Of a stretch of 64,000 bases of DNA, positions 1 to 11,290 are shown piece after piece (the first letter of the stretch is position 1; each line of letters opens with the position of its first letter). Position numbers and translations under genes: made by a program. The notes under the pieces were generated by a model. It did not search any database, had not been told where the DNA came from, and saw only the letters and a list, made by a program, of their open reading frames with translations. Origin of the DNA: Halomonas stenophila (GTDB lineage: Bacteria > Pseudomonadota > Gammaproteobacteria > Pseudomonadales > Halomonadaceae); NCBI RefSeq assembly GCF_014192275.1, contig NZ_JACHXR010000007.1, positions 62,001 through 126,000 on the forward strand. Reading direction: 5' to 3'.

Positions 1-2
1 CG

Positions 3-1985
3 GCGCCGCAGGGCCCGGCGCGCGATGCCGTGTCCCCCGCCGACGGCTCGCGCGTGGTCGGCCAGGTGCATGAGGCGACCCCGGCCGAGGTGGCAGCCGC
101 CCTCGATGCCGCCCAGGACGGCTACCACGACTGGTCGGCGCGCCCGGTGGCCGAGCGCGCCGAGGTGCTGCGCCGGATCGCCGATCTCTACGAGCAGCAC
201 ATCGCCGAGCTGACCGTGATCGCCACCCGTGAGGCCGGCAAGATGATTCTCGATGGCATCGCCGAGGTGCGCGAGGCGGTGGACTTCCTGCGCTTCTACG
301 CCTGCGAGGGCGAGCGGCTGGAGGCGGAAGCGCCCGGCAGCGCTCGCGGCGTCTTCGTCTGCATCAGCCCGTGGAACTTCCCGCTGGCCATCTTCACCGG
401 CCAGATCGCGGCGGCGCTGGCGGCCGGCAACGCGGTGCTCGCCAAGCCCGCCGAGCAGACGCCGCTGATCGCCGCCCGCGCCGTCGAGCTGATGCGCGAG
501 GCCGGCCTGCCGGAGGCGGCGCTGCAGTTGCTGCCCGGTGACGGGCCGACGGTGGGCGGGCCGCTGACCAGCGATCCGCGGATCGCCGGGGTCTGCTTCA
601 CCGGCTCGACCGAGGTGGCGCAGCTCATCCACCAGGCACTGGCGAAGAACGCGGGGCCGGATGCGGTGCTGATCGCCGAGACCGGTGGGCTGAACGCCAT
701 GATCGTGGACTCGACGGCGCTGACCGAGCAGGCGGTGCGCGACATCCTGATCTCTTCCTTCCAGTCGGCCGGCCAGCGTTGCTCGGCGCTGAGAATGCTG
801 TATGTCCAGGAAGAGGCGCGAGAGCGGCTGCTGACGATGCTCGACGGGGCGATGGATGCGCTCGCCATCGGCGACCCGTGGCATACCGATACCGACGTCT
901 CGCCGGTGATCGACACCGAGGCCCAGGCCGACATCGGCGCCTATGTGGCGGCGCGGGACAAGGCCGGCAAGGTGCTCAAGACGCTGCCCGCGCCGGACGA
1001 CGGCACCTTCGTCACCCCGGCCGTGGTCGAGGTGGGGGGCATCGGCGATCTCGAGCGCGAGATCTTCGGCCCGATCCTGCACGTGGCCACCTTCAAGGCG
1101 CGGGACATCGACAAGGTGGTCGATGCGATCAACGCCAAGGGCTATGGGCTGACCTTCGGCCTGCATACCCGTATCGACGACCGCGTGCAGCAGATCGTCG
1201 AGCGCATCCATGTCGGCAATATCTACGTCAACCGCAATCAGATCGGCGCCATCGTCGGCTCCCAGCCCTTCGGCGGCGAGGGCCTCTCGGGCACCGGGCC
1301 CAAGGCCGGCGGTCCCCTCTACGTCAACCGCTTCCGTCGCACCACCGCCGTCGAGCATCATGAGGCGCCCCGGGGCGATGTCGTGTCCCTCGAGGCGCTG
1401 CAGTCGGCCCTCGACGGGCTGGACCCACGCAACTGGGCGGCGCGGCCCGACCGTGTCGAGGTGCTGCGAAAGGCGCTCTCCGGCAAGCGCGGGGTCATCC
1501 GCAAGGCGCTCGCCGAGACCGCGGCCCTGGACATGACGCCGCAGACGCTGCCAGGGCCGACGGGGGAGAGCAACCGGCTGTCGTTGTATCCCAAGGGCCC
1601 GGTGCTGTGCCTGGGGCCGACGCTCGACATCGCCATCGCCCAGGCGGCGCAGGCGCTCGGTGCCGGCTGTGCGGCGTTGATCGTCGCCCCCGGCGCGGAC
1701 GGGGACGTGCGGTCGCTGAGCGAGGCCGGGGCGCCCGTCGCCGCGCTCGACGGCACCGTCGCGGCCGAGACGCTGACCTCGGTCCGGGGCATCGCGGCGG
1801 TGGCCGCCGCCGGCGCCGGCGACTGGACCCGCGAGCTGCGCCTCGCGCTCGCCCAGCGCGACGGCCCCATCGTGTCGCTGGAGACCCAGACCATCGCGCC
1901 GGCGCGCTATGTGGTGGAACGCCACCTGTGCATCGACACCACCGCCGCGGGCGGCAACGCCAGCCTGCTGGCGACGGCCGAATAG
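3..1985 (+). CDS. putA: Bifunctional proline dehydrogenase / L-glutamate-gamma-semialdehyde dehydrogenase, C-terminal part (5'-truncated by window)
   Basis: The reading frame is open to the left edge, so this is the C-terminal part of a larger protein. It is an aldehyde dehydrogenase domain that oxidises glutamate semialdehyde (from P5C) to glutamate with NAD+. The Glu of the IAETGG motif and the catalytic Cys (codon 780-782, in SAGQRCSALR) are visible, as is the cofactor-binding FTGSTEV segment. About 180 residues follow the dehydrogenase fold, which is typical of long PutA proteins and atypical of stand-alone P5C dehydrogenases. The internal GTG at 30 is not a likely start because homology-like sequence continues upstream of it. 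Proline catabolism fits an organism that uses proline as an osmolyte. The PRODH domain lies outside the window. The identification rests on sequence pattern only. Confidence 0.9.
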   Translation, partial: APQGPARDAVSPADGSRVVGQVHEATPAEVAAALDAAQDGYHDWSARPVAERAEVLRRIADLYEQHIAELTVIATREAGKMILDGIAEVREAVDFLRFYACEGERLEAEAPGSARGVFVCISPWNFPLAIFTGQIAAALAAGNAVLAKPAEQTPLIAARAVELMREAGLPEAALQLLPGDGPTVGGPLTSDPRIAGVCFTGSTEVAQLIHQALAKNAGPDAVLIAETGGLNAMIVDSTALTEQAVRDILISSFQSAGQRCSALRMLYVQEEARERLLTMLDGAMDALAIGDPWHTDTDVSPVIDTEAQADIGAYVAARDKAGKVLKTLPAPDDGTFVTPAVVEVGGIGDLEREIFGPILHVATFKARDIDKVVDAINAKGYGLTFGLHTRIDDRVQQIVERIHVGNIYVNRNQIGAIVGSQPFGGEGLSGTGPKAGGPLYVNRFRRTTAVEHHEAPRGDVVSLEALQSALDGLDPRNWAARPDRVEVLRKALSGKRGVIRKALAETAALDMTPQTLPGPTGESNRLSLYPKGPVLCLGPTLDIAIAQAAQALGAGCAALIVAPGADGDVRSLSEAGAPVAALDGTVAAETLTSVRGIAAVAAAGAGDWTRELRLALAQRDGPIVSLETQTIAPARYVVERHLCIDTTAAGGNASLLATAE

Positions 1986-2003
1986 GCGCGAGGGGGCCCG
2001 ATG

Positions 2004-2038
2004 GCGGCGCCGGCTCGTGTCCGGGGGGTCGGCGCCGC
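2004..2038 (+). terminator. Hairpin terminator after putA
   Basis: An 11-base arm at 2004-2014 pairs with 2028-2038 (one G-U pair). The hairpin is followed by a short T-containing stretch and lies just 18 bases past the putA stop. It probably separates putA from the following regulator gene. Confidence 0.6.
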
Positions 2039-2104
2039 ATTTGTGCAATGGCGCGTGCCTTGCGATGATCAGCCGGTCACAGGCTATCCGGAGTGGGGCG
2101 ACCC

Positions 2105-3100
2105 GTGGACAAGTTCGAGAGAAAGCTGGACCAGGCGGCCCGGGCCGCCTGGCTCTCCTATGTGGGCGGCCACACCCAGGACGAGATCGCCAGCCAGCTC
2201 GGCGTGTCGCGTCCCGGCGTGCAGCGCCTGCTGGCCCTGGCCCGCCAGGAAGGCCTGGTCAAGGTGCATATCGACCATCCCATCGCCGGCTGCATGGCGC
2301 TCTCCGAGGCGATCGGCGAGCGTTACGGGCTGGAGTTCTGCGACGTGGTGCCCGCCGACCCGCAGGGCGCGCCCGACGGCAGTACCCGCTACCTGGCGGT
2401 GGCCGCGGCCGAGCGCCTGTCCTGGTACCTGGACCGCAGCGAGCCGCTGACCCTGTCGCTGGGCACCGGCCGTGCCGTGCGCGGCATGGTCGAGGCGCTG
2501 AGCCGCATCGACCGCCCCCAGCATCGCGTCGTCTCGCTGGTCGGCAACGTCGCCCGGGATGGCTCCTCCAATCGCTACGACGGCGTCATGGTGCTGGCCG
2601 ACAAGACCGGCGGCGAGCGCTTCCTGTTGCCGGCCCCGGTGGTGGCGGGCTCGGTGGAGGAGAGCGAGGCCCTGTGCGGCCAGCGGCTCTACCAGTCGGT
2701 GGCCGAGGTCGCCCGCGAGGCCGAGGTGGCCTTCATCGGGGTCGGGCGCATCGACCGCCAGGCGACGCTCTTCCAGGATCACTTCATCAGCGAGGCCGAG
2801 CTCGACGAGCTGCTGGAGCGCGAGGCGGTGGGCGAGCTGCTGGGCTGGCCGCTGAGCCGGGACGGCGAGGTCATCGACTGCTCCATCACCCGGCGGGTGA
2901 CCAGTCTGCCGCTGACCATCTTCCGTGACCGCCCCCTGGTGGCGGTGGGCGGCGGGCGTGACAAGGGGCCGGCGCTGCTCGCCGCGCTGCGCGGCGGCTG
3001 GCTCAAGGGGTTGGTCACCGACGAGCACGCGGCGCGCTACATCGTCGAGACGGAGCGCGGATCCGGTCTCGACGGCGCAGGTCCTGCGGCCAAAGTCTAA
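2105..3100 (+). CDS. SorC/DeoR-type sugar-responsive transcriptional regulator of the polyol operon
   Basis: About 331 residues. An N-terminal helix-turn-helix (TQDEIASQLGVSRPGVQRLL) is followed by a sugar-binding domain of the SorC family (LGTGRAVRGM, and GGGRDKGPALLAALRGG near the end). Members bind phosphorylated sugars and usually control the adjacent sugar operon. It sits directly upstream of, and codirectional with, the mannitol/sorbitol ABC genes, so it is the likely regulator of that operon. GTG 2105 was chosen because VDKFERKLDQ matches the usual start of the family and a GGAG lies at 2090-2093. GTG 2093 is an alternative that would add four residues. Whether it activates or represses cannot be told. 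Confidence 0.85.
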   Translation: MDKFERKLDQAARAAWLSYVGGHTQDEIASQLGVSRPGVQRLLALARQEGLVKVHIDHPIAGCMALSEAIGERYGLEFCDVVPADPQGAPDGSTRYLAVAAAERLSWYLDRSEPLTLSLGTGRAVRGMVEALSRIDRPQHRVVSLVGNVARDGSSNRYDGVMVLADKTGGERFLLPAPVVAGSVEESEALCGQRLYQSVAEVAREAEVAFIGVGRIDRQATLFQDHFISEAELDELLEREAVGELLGWPLSRDGEVIDCSITRRVTSLPLTIFRDRPLVAVGGGRDKGPALLAALRGGWLKGLVTDEHAARYIVETERGSGLDGAGPAAKV

Positions 3101-3115
3101 GCGCCTAAAGTCTAA
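3092..3115 (+). repeat. Tandem 9-bp direct repeat AAAGTCTAA, 15-bp period
   Basis: AAAGTCTAA occurs at 3092-3100 and again at 3107-3115. The first copy contains the stop codon of the regulator gene. The repeat stands at the entrance of the mtlE promoter region and could be part of a regulator site, but that is inference. Confidence 0.45.
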
Positions 3116-3120
3116 TGCTG

Positions 3121-3189
3121 CGGCTTTGCTTTTTTTGGGCTCGTGGTCGATCATTTGTTCGTGCTTTGATTGAAATGATCAAAAAGCCG
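3121..3189 (+). promoter_or_regulatory. Nested inverted repeats in the mtlE upstream region (operator/promoter candidate)
   Basis: CGGCTTT (3121-3127) pairs with AAAGCCG (3183-3189). Inside it GATCATTT (3149-3156) pairs with AAATGATC (3173-3180). A further TTTGAT (3165-3170) pairs with ATCAAA (3178-3183). The region is markedly AT-richer than the genes around it. A weak sigma-70-like pair is TTGCTT (3126) and GATCAT (3149) with 17-base spacing. The likely binder is the SorC-type regulator encoded next door. Confidence 0.5.
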
Positions 3190-3235
3190 AATCACGCGTC
3201 GACAACAACACAAGACTTCCCCAAAGGAGCCAACC

Positions 3236-4546
<1,311 letters not shown>

Positions 4547-4553
4547 CCCTGTC

Positions 4554-4579
4554 CGCCGGCCGGGGCGACCCGGTCGGCG
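4554..4579 (+). terminator. Intercistronic hairpin between binding-protein and permease genes
   Basis: Arm 4554-4564 pairs with 4569-4579 across a GCGA loop, with one G-U pair. It has no T-run, so it more likely stabilises or partly attenuates the transcript than ends it. It begins eight bases after the mtlE stop. Confidence 0.55.
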
Positions 4580-4609
4580 CCCTCTTCGCGAACCCTCACG
4601 GTTACCGAC

Positions 4610-5500
4610 ATGAACAAGACCAGAACTTCCGGGCGTACCGTCGGGGGGCTTAGGTCCCTCTCGCTCCAGGCGCCCGCCGTCTCCCTGCTGTTGCTCTGGA
4701 TGCTGATCCCGCTGGGCATGACCCTGTGGTTCTCCTTCCAGCGCTATAACCTGCTGATGCCCGGCATGACCGGCTTCGCCGGGCTCGAGAACTACGAGTA
4801 CCTGTTCACCGACCCCGCCCTCTGGTCGGCCATGGGCACCACCCTGCTGATGGTCGGCTGGGTGCTGGCGATCACCGTGGTCGGCGGCACCCTGCTGGCG
4901 GTGCTCTTCCAGCAGGAGTTCATGGGCCAGGGCATCGCCCGGGTGCTGGCGATCTCGCCGTTCTTCGTCATGCCCACCGTCAGCGCCCTGGTCTGGAAGA
5001 ACATGATGATGCACCCGGCCAACGGCGTGCTGTCCTGGCTCGTCGAGCTGTTCGGGCTGCCGGCGGTGGACTGGTTCTCGTCGCTGCCGCTGACCTCGAT
5101 CATCATCATCGTGGCCTGGCAGTGGCTGCCCTTCGCGCTGCTGATCCTGCTGACCGCCCTGCAGTCGCTCGACGAGGACCAGGTGGAGGCCGCCCGCATG
5201 GACGGCGCCGGCCCGATCGCGATCTTCTTCTTCATCACCCTGCCGCACCTCAAGCGGGCGATCAGCGTGGTGATCATGATCGAGATGATCTTCCTGCTGA
5301 CCATCTTCGCCGAGATCTTCGTGACCACCTCCGGCGGCCCGGGACTCGCCACCACCAACCTGGCCTACCTGATCTACATTCGCGCCCTGCTCGACTTCGA
5401 CGTGGGCATGGCCTCCGCCGGCGGGGTGATCGCGATCATCCTCGCCAACATCGTCGCCATCTTCCTGGTCCGCATGGTGGCCAAGAACCTGGAAAGCTGA
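4610..5500 (+). CDS. mtlF: Polyol ABC transporter permease (MtlF type)
   Basis: 296 residues, about six predicted membrane spans, MalF-like inner-membrane permease. The cytoplasmic EAA loop that docks on the ATPase is seen as VEAARMDGAGPIAIFFFITLP. It pairs with the next gene product to make the heterodimeric channel of the importer. Start ATG 4610 gives a hydrophilic N-terminus before the first span at about residue 20. Confidence 0.88.
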   Translation: MNKTRTSGRTVGGLRSLSLQAPAVSLLLLWMLIPLGMTLWFSFQRYNLLMPGMTGFAGLENYEYLFTDPALWSAMGTTLLMVGWVLAITVVGGTLLAVLFQQEFMGQGIARVLAISPFFVMPTVSALVWKNMMMHPANGVLSWLVELFGLPAVDWFSSLPLTSIIIIVAWQWLPFALLILLTALQSLDEDQVEAARMDGAGPIAIFFFITLPHLKRAISVVIMIEMIFLLTIFAEIFVTTSGGPGLATTNLAYLIYIRALLDFDVGMASAGGVIAIILANIVAIFLVRMVAKNLES

Positions 5501-5516
5501 CGCGGGAGCGCCTCTC

Positions 5517-6404
5517 ATGACGACTGCAAGAACCAAATCGCTGCCCTCCAGCCACGCCGCCCCCCTGACGCAACGCGCGCCGTGGCTGGGCATCCTGCGC
5601 AGCCGCCGCCTGTGGCTGGGCGTGCTGGGCTGGTCCGTGGCCCTGCTGATCTTCTTCCCGATCTTCTGGATGGTGCTGACCGGCTTCAAGACCGAGGCCG
5701 AGGCCATCGCCGAGCCGTCGCTGGTCTTCTCGCCGACCCTGGAGAGCTATGACGCGGTCCAGAATCGCGCCGGCTATGCCAGGTTTGCCATCAACAGCGT
5801 GGTGGTGGCCTTCGGCTCGACGCTGCTGGCGCTGCTGATCGCGATTCCCGCGGCCTACTCCATGGCCTTCCTGCCCACCAGGCGCACCAAGGGCACCCTG
5901 CTGTGGATGCTCTCCACCAAGATGCTGCCGCCGGTCGGCGTGCTGGTGCCGATCTACCTGCTGTTCCGCGATGTCGGGCTGCTGGATACCCGCACAGGGC
6001 TGGTCATCGTCTACACCCTGATGAACCTGCCGATCGTGGTGTGGATGCTCTACACCTTCTTCAAGGACATGCCCAGGGACATCCTCGAGGCGGGCCGCAT
6101 GGACGGCGCCAGCACCCTGCAGGAGGTGCTCTACCTGCTGCTGCCGCTGACCCTGCCGGGGATCGCCTCCACCGGCCTGCTGTCGGTGATCCTGAGCTGG
6201 AACGAGGCCTTCTGGAGCCTCAACCTCACGTCCTCCCAGGCGGCCCCGCTGACGGCCTATATCGCCTCCTTCTCGAGCCCCGAAGGGCTCTTCTGGGCCA
6301 AGCTCTCCGCGGCCTCGACCATGGCCATCGCGCCCATCCTCGTCTTCGGGTGGCTCACCCAGAAGCAGATGGTACGTGGCCTGACCTTCGGCGCCGTCAA
6401 ATAA
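5517..6404 (+). CDS. mtlG: Polyol ABC transporter permease (MtlG type)
   Basis: 295 residues, a MalG-like permease with about six membrane spans. The EAA motif is visible as ILEAGRMDGASTLQEVLYLL. It starts 16 bases after the mtlF stop and is followed at 13 bases by the ATPase gene, so the three are one transcription unit. The family pairs with MtlF in the inner membrane. Confidence 0.88.
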   Translation: MTTARTKSLPSSHAAPLTQRAPWLGILRSRRLWLGVLGWSVALLIFFPIFWMVLTGFKTEAEAIAEPSLVFSPTLESYDAVQNRAGYARFAINSVVVAFGSTLLALLIAIPAAYSMAFLPTRRTKGTLLWMLSTKMLPPVGVLVPIYLLFRDVGLLDTRTGLVIVYTLMNLPIVVWMLYTFFKDMPRDILEAGRMDGASTLQEVLYLLLPLTLPGIASTGLLSVILSWNEAFWSLNLTSSQAAPLTAYIASFSSPEGLFWAKLSAASTMAIAPILVFGWLTQKQMVRGLTFGAVK

Positions 6405-6417
6405 CGAGGAAACCAAG

Positions 6418-7569
<1,152 letters not shown>

Positions 7570-7580
7570 CTGGAGGTCGC

Positions 7581-8267
7581 ATGGACAGCCTGATCTTCGA
7601 TTGCGACGGCGTGCTGGTGGACAGCGAGGCCATCGCCGAGACCACCCTGCTCGAACTGCTGGGCGAGTGGCTGCCGGACCTGGCGGCCCGGGCCGAGCTG
7701 AAGGCGGCGCTGGGCATGACCACGGCGAACATCCTGGACCATCTCGAGGCGTGCAGCGCCTACCGGCTGCCGACGGATGCCGCCGCGCGGGTCGACGATG
7801 CCATCGAGGCCCGCCTGGCCGACGAACTGCGCGCCATCGACGGCGTCGCCGCGGCCATCGCCGCTCTCGAGCTGCCGCTGGCGGTGGTCTCCAACAGTCG
7901 CCGTCGGCGGGTGCTGGCCTCGCTTGCCACCACCGGGCTCGACGCCCGGCTGGGCAATAGCCCGATCATCACCGCCGATCAGGTGGCCCACCCCAAGCCG
8001 GACCCGGCGGTCTACCGCCTGGCCGCCGAGCGGCTGGGCTGTGCGCCCGGCGACTGCCTGGTGGTGGAAGACAGCGTCTCCGGGGTGACCGCGGCCCATG
8101 GCGCCGGCATGGCGGTGATCGGCTTCACCGGCGCCAGCCATGTCCCCCCGGGACAGGACGAGCGGCTTCGCGAGGCAGGCGCCTGGCGCATCCTGCCGCA
8201 CATGCAGGGGCTCGAGGCGCTGGTTCGGCAGTGGCGGGACACCCGCCGGCCGACCGTCGGCTCCTGA
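7581..8267 (+). CDS. HAD-family sugar-phosphate phosphatase
   Basis: 228 residues. HAD motif I is DCDGVLVDSE, motif II is VVSNS, and the later motifs are KPDPAVY and VVEDSVSG. This makes it a beta-phosphoglucomutase/phosphatase-like subfamily I member. ATG 7581 is chosen because GGAGG (7572-7576) lies just before it. The GTG at 7566 would overlap the previous gene and has no such site. Its place inside the polyol operon suggests it removes phosphate from a polyol or sugar phosphate, for instance to prevent toxic build-up, but the substrate cannot be read from sequence. Confidence 0.8.
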   Translation: MDSLIFDCDGVLVDSEAIAETTLLELLGEWLPDLAARAELKAALGMTTANILDHLEACSAYRLPTDAAARVDDAIEARLADELRAIDGVAAAIAALELPLAVVSNSRRRRVLASLATTGLDARLGNSPIITADQVAHPKPDPAVYRLAAERLGCAPGDCLVVEDSVSGVTAAHGAGMAVIGFTGASHVPPGQDERLREAGAWRILPHMQGLEALVRQWRDTRRPTVGS

Positions 8268-8313
8268 GCGTTCTCGTCTTCTCCCCCTTCACACCCCTTA
8301 CCAGGACGACAGC

Positions 8314-9090
8314 ATGAAACTACAAGACAAGGTAGCCGTGGTGACCGGCGGCGCACGAGGCATCGGCCTGGCCATCGCCGAACGCTATCTCGCCGAGGGC
8401 GCGCGGGTCGTGGTGGCCGATATCGACACCTCCGCCATCGACGAGGCCGTGGCGCAACTCGCCGGAGGCGAGCGCGTCAGGGGCATGCGCCTGGACGTCT
8501 GCGACCGGGCCTCCGTCGAGGCCCTGATCGACGCGGCCCGGCGCGATTTCGGCGGCATCGACATCCTGGTCAACAACGCCGCGGTGTTCGACATGGCGCC
8601 GGTGCTCGAGGTCACCGAGGCGGGCTACGACAGGCAGTTCGCGGTCAACGTCAAGGGCGCCTTCTTCACCCTGCAGGCCGTGGCGAAAGCCATGGTCGAG
8701 CGCGGCCGGGGCGGCAAGATCATCAACATGGCCTCCCAGGCCGGTCGCCGGGGCGAGCCGCTGGTCAGCCTGTACTGCGCCTCCAAGGCCGCGGTGATCA
8801 GCCTGACCCAGTCCTGCGGCCTGGCGCTGATCGAGCACGGCATCAACGTCAACGGCATCGCCCCGGGGGTGGTCGACACCCCGATGTGGGACGAGGTCGA
8901 TGCGCTGTTCGCCCGCTACGAGGGTCGCCCCCTGGGCGAGAAGAAGCGCCTGGTCGGCGAGGCCGTGCCCTATGGGCGCATGGGCCGACCCGAGGACCAT
9001 GCCGGGGCCGCGGTCTTCCTCGCCAGCGACGACAGCGACTATGTGGTCGCCCAGACCCTCAACGTCGACGGCGGCAACTGGATGAGCTGA
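8314..9090 (+). CDS. smoS: Short-chain dehydrogenase, sorbitol (L-iditol) 2-dehydrogenase type
   Basis: 258 residues, a classical SDR. The NAD-binding glycine motif is TGGARGIG, NNAA lies in the fourth strand region, and the catalytic Tyr/Lys are in YCASK. Length and the C-terminal TLNVDGGNWMS resemble the SmoS polyol dehydrogenases that oxidise sorbitol to fructose or galactitol to tagatose. ATG 8314 starts directly with the first beta-strand (MKLQDKVAVVTG); longer in-frame starts run back into the HAD gene and are rejected. It supplies fructose for the downstream kinase. Confidence 0.85.
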   Translation: MKLQDKVAVVTGGARGIGLAIAERYLAEGARVVVADIDTSAIDEAVAQLAGGERVRGMRLDVCDRASVEALIDAARRDFGGIDILVNNAAVFDMAPVLEVTEAGYDRQFAVNVKGAFFTLQAVAKAMVERGRGGKIINMASQAGRRGEPLVSLYCASKAAVISLTQSCGLALIEHGINVNGIAPGVVDTPMWDEVDALFARYEGRPLGEKKRLVGEAVPYGRMGRPEDHAGAAVFLASDDSDYVVAQTLNVDGGNWMS

Positions 9091-9116
9091 TGTCACCCCA
9101 ACCGTCAGGAGCCCCC

Positions 9117-9749
9117 ATGACTCCCAATATCCATGACATGGCCGTACGGCTGCTCGAGGCGGCGATGGGGCGCGAGCGCTTCATCGTGGCCCTGGCGGGG
9201 CCGCCGGCGGCCGGCAAGTCCCTGCTCTCCGAGTGGCTGTGCCGCGAGATCAACGAGCGCCAGCCGGGCATCGCCGCGGTGGTGCCGATGGACGGCTACC
9301 ACTTCGACAATGCCGTGCTCGAGCCCGAGGGGCTGGTGCCGGTGAAGGGCGCCCCCGAGACCTTCGATACCGACGGCCTGCTGCAGGACCTGGCACGCAT
9401 CCGCCGTGCCGATCGTACCGTTGCCGTGCCGGTCTTCGACCGGCCCCTGGACCTGGCCCGGGCCGGCGGCCGGCTGATCACCCTCGACCACCGCCTGGTG
9501 ATCGTCGAGGGCAACTACCTGCTGCTGGATCACGGGCCCTGGCCGGAACTGCGGGCGTTGTTCGACATGACCCTCTTCCTGGAGGTGCCTGACGAGGTGC
9601 TCGAGGCGCGGCTGATCCAGCGCTGGCTGAACATGGGCCAGGACCATGACGGGGCCATCGAACGTGCCCGTCTCAAGGACATGCTCAATGCCCGCTTGAT
9701 CAAGCGGGCGTCCGTTCCCGCCGACGTGCACTGGGCCGCCACGGTCTGA
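9117..9749 (+). CDS. P-loop nucleoside/sugar kinase family protein, candidate fructokinase (FrcK-like)
   Basis: 210 residues related to uridine kinase and pantothenate kinase, with Walker A GPPAAGKS near residue 24 and a second acidic motif in VPMDGYHFDN. Family members called FrcK are found with fructose ABC importers. This operon has no pfkB-type fructokinase, so this gene is the best candidate for phosphorylating the fructose made by the two dehydrogenases; that is inference. ATG 9117 follows AGGAG at 9107-9111. An alternative ATG at 9090 overlaps the stop of the SDR gene. Confidence 0.7.
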   Translation: MTPNIHDMAVRLLEAAMGRERFIVALAGPPAAGKSLLSEWLCREINERQPGIAAVVPMDGYHFDNAVLEPEGLVPVKGAPETFDTDGLLQDLARIRRADRTVAVPVFDRPLDLARAGGRLITLDHRLVIVEGNYLLLDHGPWPELRALFDMTLFLEVPDEVLEARLIQRWLNMGQDHDGAIERARLKDMLNARLIKRASVPADVHWAATV

Positions 9750-9802
9750 GCGACGACACCAGCCCCCGACACCGATTCGCCGCACGCGGCAGGAGATCCA
9801 AG

Positions 9803-11290
9803 ATGACGCGACTCAACACCGACAACCTGGGGCGATTGGCCCCGGCGGTCGCCGTGCCCGCCTACGATCGCGGCGCCGTCAGCGCCGGCATCGTCCACTT
9901 CGGCGTGGGCGGCTTCCACCGTGCCCACCAGGCCATGTACCTGGATGACCTGATGAACCGGGGCCAGGCGCTGGACTGGGGCATCGTCGGCGTCGGCGTG
10001 ATGCCCGGCGACCGGCGCATGCAGGAGGCCCTGGCCGCCCAGGACCACCTCTATACCCTGGTGGTCAAGCATCCCGATGGCGAGGTCGCCCCCCGGGTGA
10101 TCGGCTCGATCATCGACTATCGCTATGCCCTGGACGACCCCGAGGCGGTGATCGAGACCATGGCCGACCCGGCCATCCGCATCGTCTCGCTGACCGTCAC
10201 CGAGGGTGGCTACAACTTCCATCCGGTGAGCGGCGAGTTCGACCTCGGCAATGCCGACGTGCGCCACGACCTGGCCAACCTCGCCGCTCCGAGGACCACC
10301 TTCGGCCTGATCACCGAGGCGCTCTCGCGGCGTCGCGAGCGGGGCCTGGCGCCCTTCACGGTGATGTCCTGCGACAACATCCAGGGCAACGGCGAGGTGG
10401 CGCACCGCATGTTCACGGCCTTCGCCCGGGCCCGGGAGGCCGGGCTCGCCGCCTGGATCGAGGCCGAGGTGCCGTTTCCCAATTCCATGGTCGATCGCAT
10501 CACGCCGGTCACCATGGCCGCCGATATCGAGGAGCTGGCCACCCGCTTCGCCCTCGAGGATGCCTGGCCGGTGGTCTGTGAGCCCTTCACCCAATGGGTG
10601 CTGGAGGACCGCTTCGCCGCCGGGCGGCCGGCCTTCGAGGACGTCGGCGTGCAGGTGGTGGACGACGTCGAGCCCTTTGAACTGATGAAGCTGCGGCTGC
10701 TCAACGCCAGTCACCAGGCGCTGTGCTACTTCGGCTACCTGGCCGGCTATCGCTATGCCCACGAGGTTTGCCAGGATCCGCTGTTCGTCGACTTCCTGCT
10801 CGACTACATGGCCCGCGAGGCCACGCCGACCCTGGCGCCGTTGCCGGGCATCGACCTCGACGACTACCGCCATACCCTGATCCAGCGCTTCGCCAACCCC
10901 GAGATCAAGGACACCCTGGCCCGGCTGTGCGCCGAGAGCTCGGATCGCATCCCCAAGTGGCTGCTGCCGGTGATCCGTGAACAGTTGGCTCGCGGTGGCG
11001 AGATGCACCGCGCCGCCGCGGTGGTGGCCAGCTGGGCCCGCTATGCCGAGGGACGCGACGAGCAGGGGGAACCCATCGAGGTGGTCGATCGCCTGGGGGA
11101 CGAGCTGATGGCCATCGCCGCGCATCACCACGAAACACCGACCGCCTTTATCGACAACCGCGAGCTGTTCGGCCACCTCGTCGATGACGAGCGCTTCCGC
11201 CAGGCCTACCTCGCGGCCCTGGCCTCGCTGCATGAGCACGGGGCGCGTGCCACACTCAAGGCCCTGGCGACGACGCGAGGAGGCGACTGA
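9803..11290 (+). CDS. mtlD: Mannitol 2-dehydrogenase family protein
   Basis: 495 residues, the length of the long-chain mannitol/fructuronate dehydrogenase family. An N-terminal Rossmann segment (VHFGVGGFHRAHQ) is followed by a C-terminal helical domain with the conserved K-L-R-L-L-N-A-S-H stretch that carries the catalytic lysine, asparagine and histidine. Pseudomonas and Rhodobacter enzymes of this kind oxidise mannitol to fructose and arabitol to xylulose with NAD+. Its stop codon overlaps the start of the xylulokinase gene (TGATG), so the two are translationally coupled. Confidence 0.9.
   Translation: MTRLNTDNLGRLAPAVAVPAYDRGAVSAGIVHFGVGGFHRAHQAMYLDDLMNRGQALDWGIVGVGVMPGDRRMQEALAAQDHLYTLVVKHPDGEVAPRVIGSIIDYRYALDDPEAVIETMADPAIRIVSLTVTEGGYNFHPVSGEFDLGNADVRHDLANLAAPRTTFGLITEALSRRRERGLAPFTVMSCDNIQGNGEVAHRMFTAFARAREAGLAAWIEAEVPFPNSMVDRITPVTMAADIEELATRFALEDAWPVVCEPFTQWVLEDRFAAGRPAFEDVGVQVVDDVEPFELMKLRLLNASHQALCYFGYLAGYRYAHEVCQDPLFVDFLLDYMAREATPTLAPLPGIDLDDYRHTLIQRFANPEIKDTLARLCAESSDRIPKWLLPVIREQLARGGEMHRAAAVVASWARYAEGRDEQGEPIEVVDRLGDELMAIAAHHHETPTAFIDNRELFGHLVDDERFRQAYLAALASLHEHGARATLKALATTRGGD

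Noticed and set aside
8140..8313. Longer N-terminus for the SDR polyol dehydrogenase
   Set aside because: The extension overlaps the HAD phosphatase gene, and the standard SDR N-terminus begins at ATG 8314.
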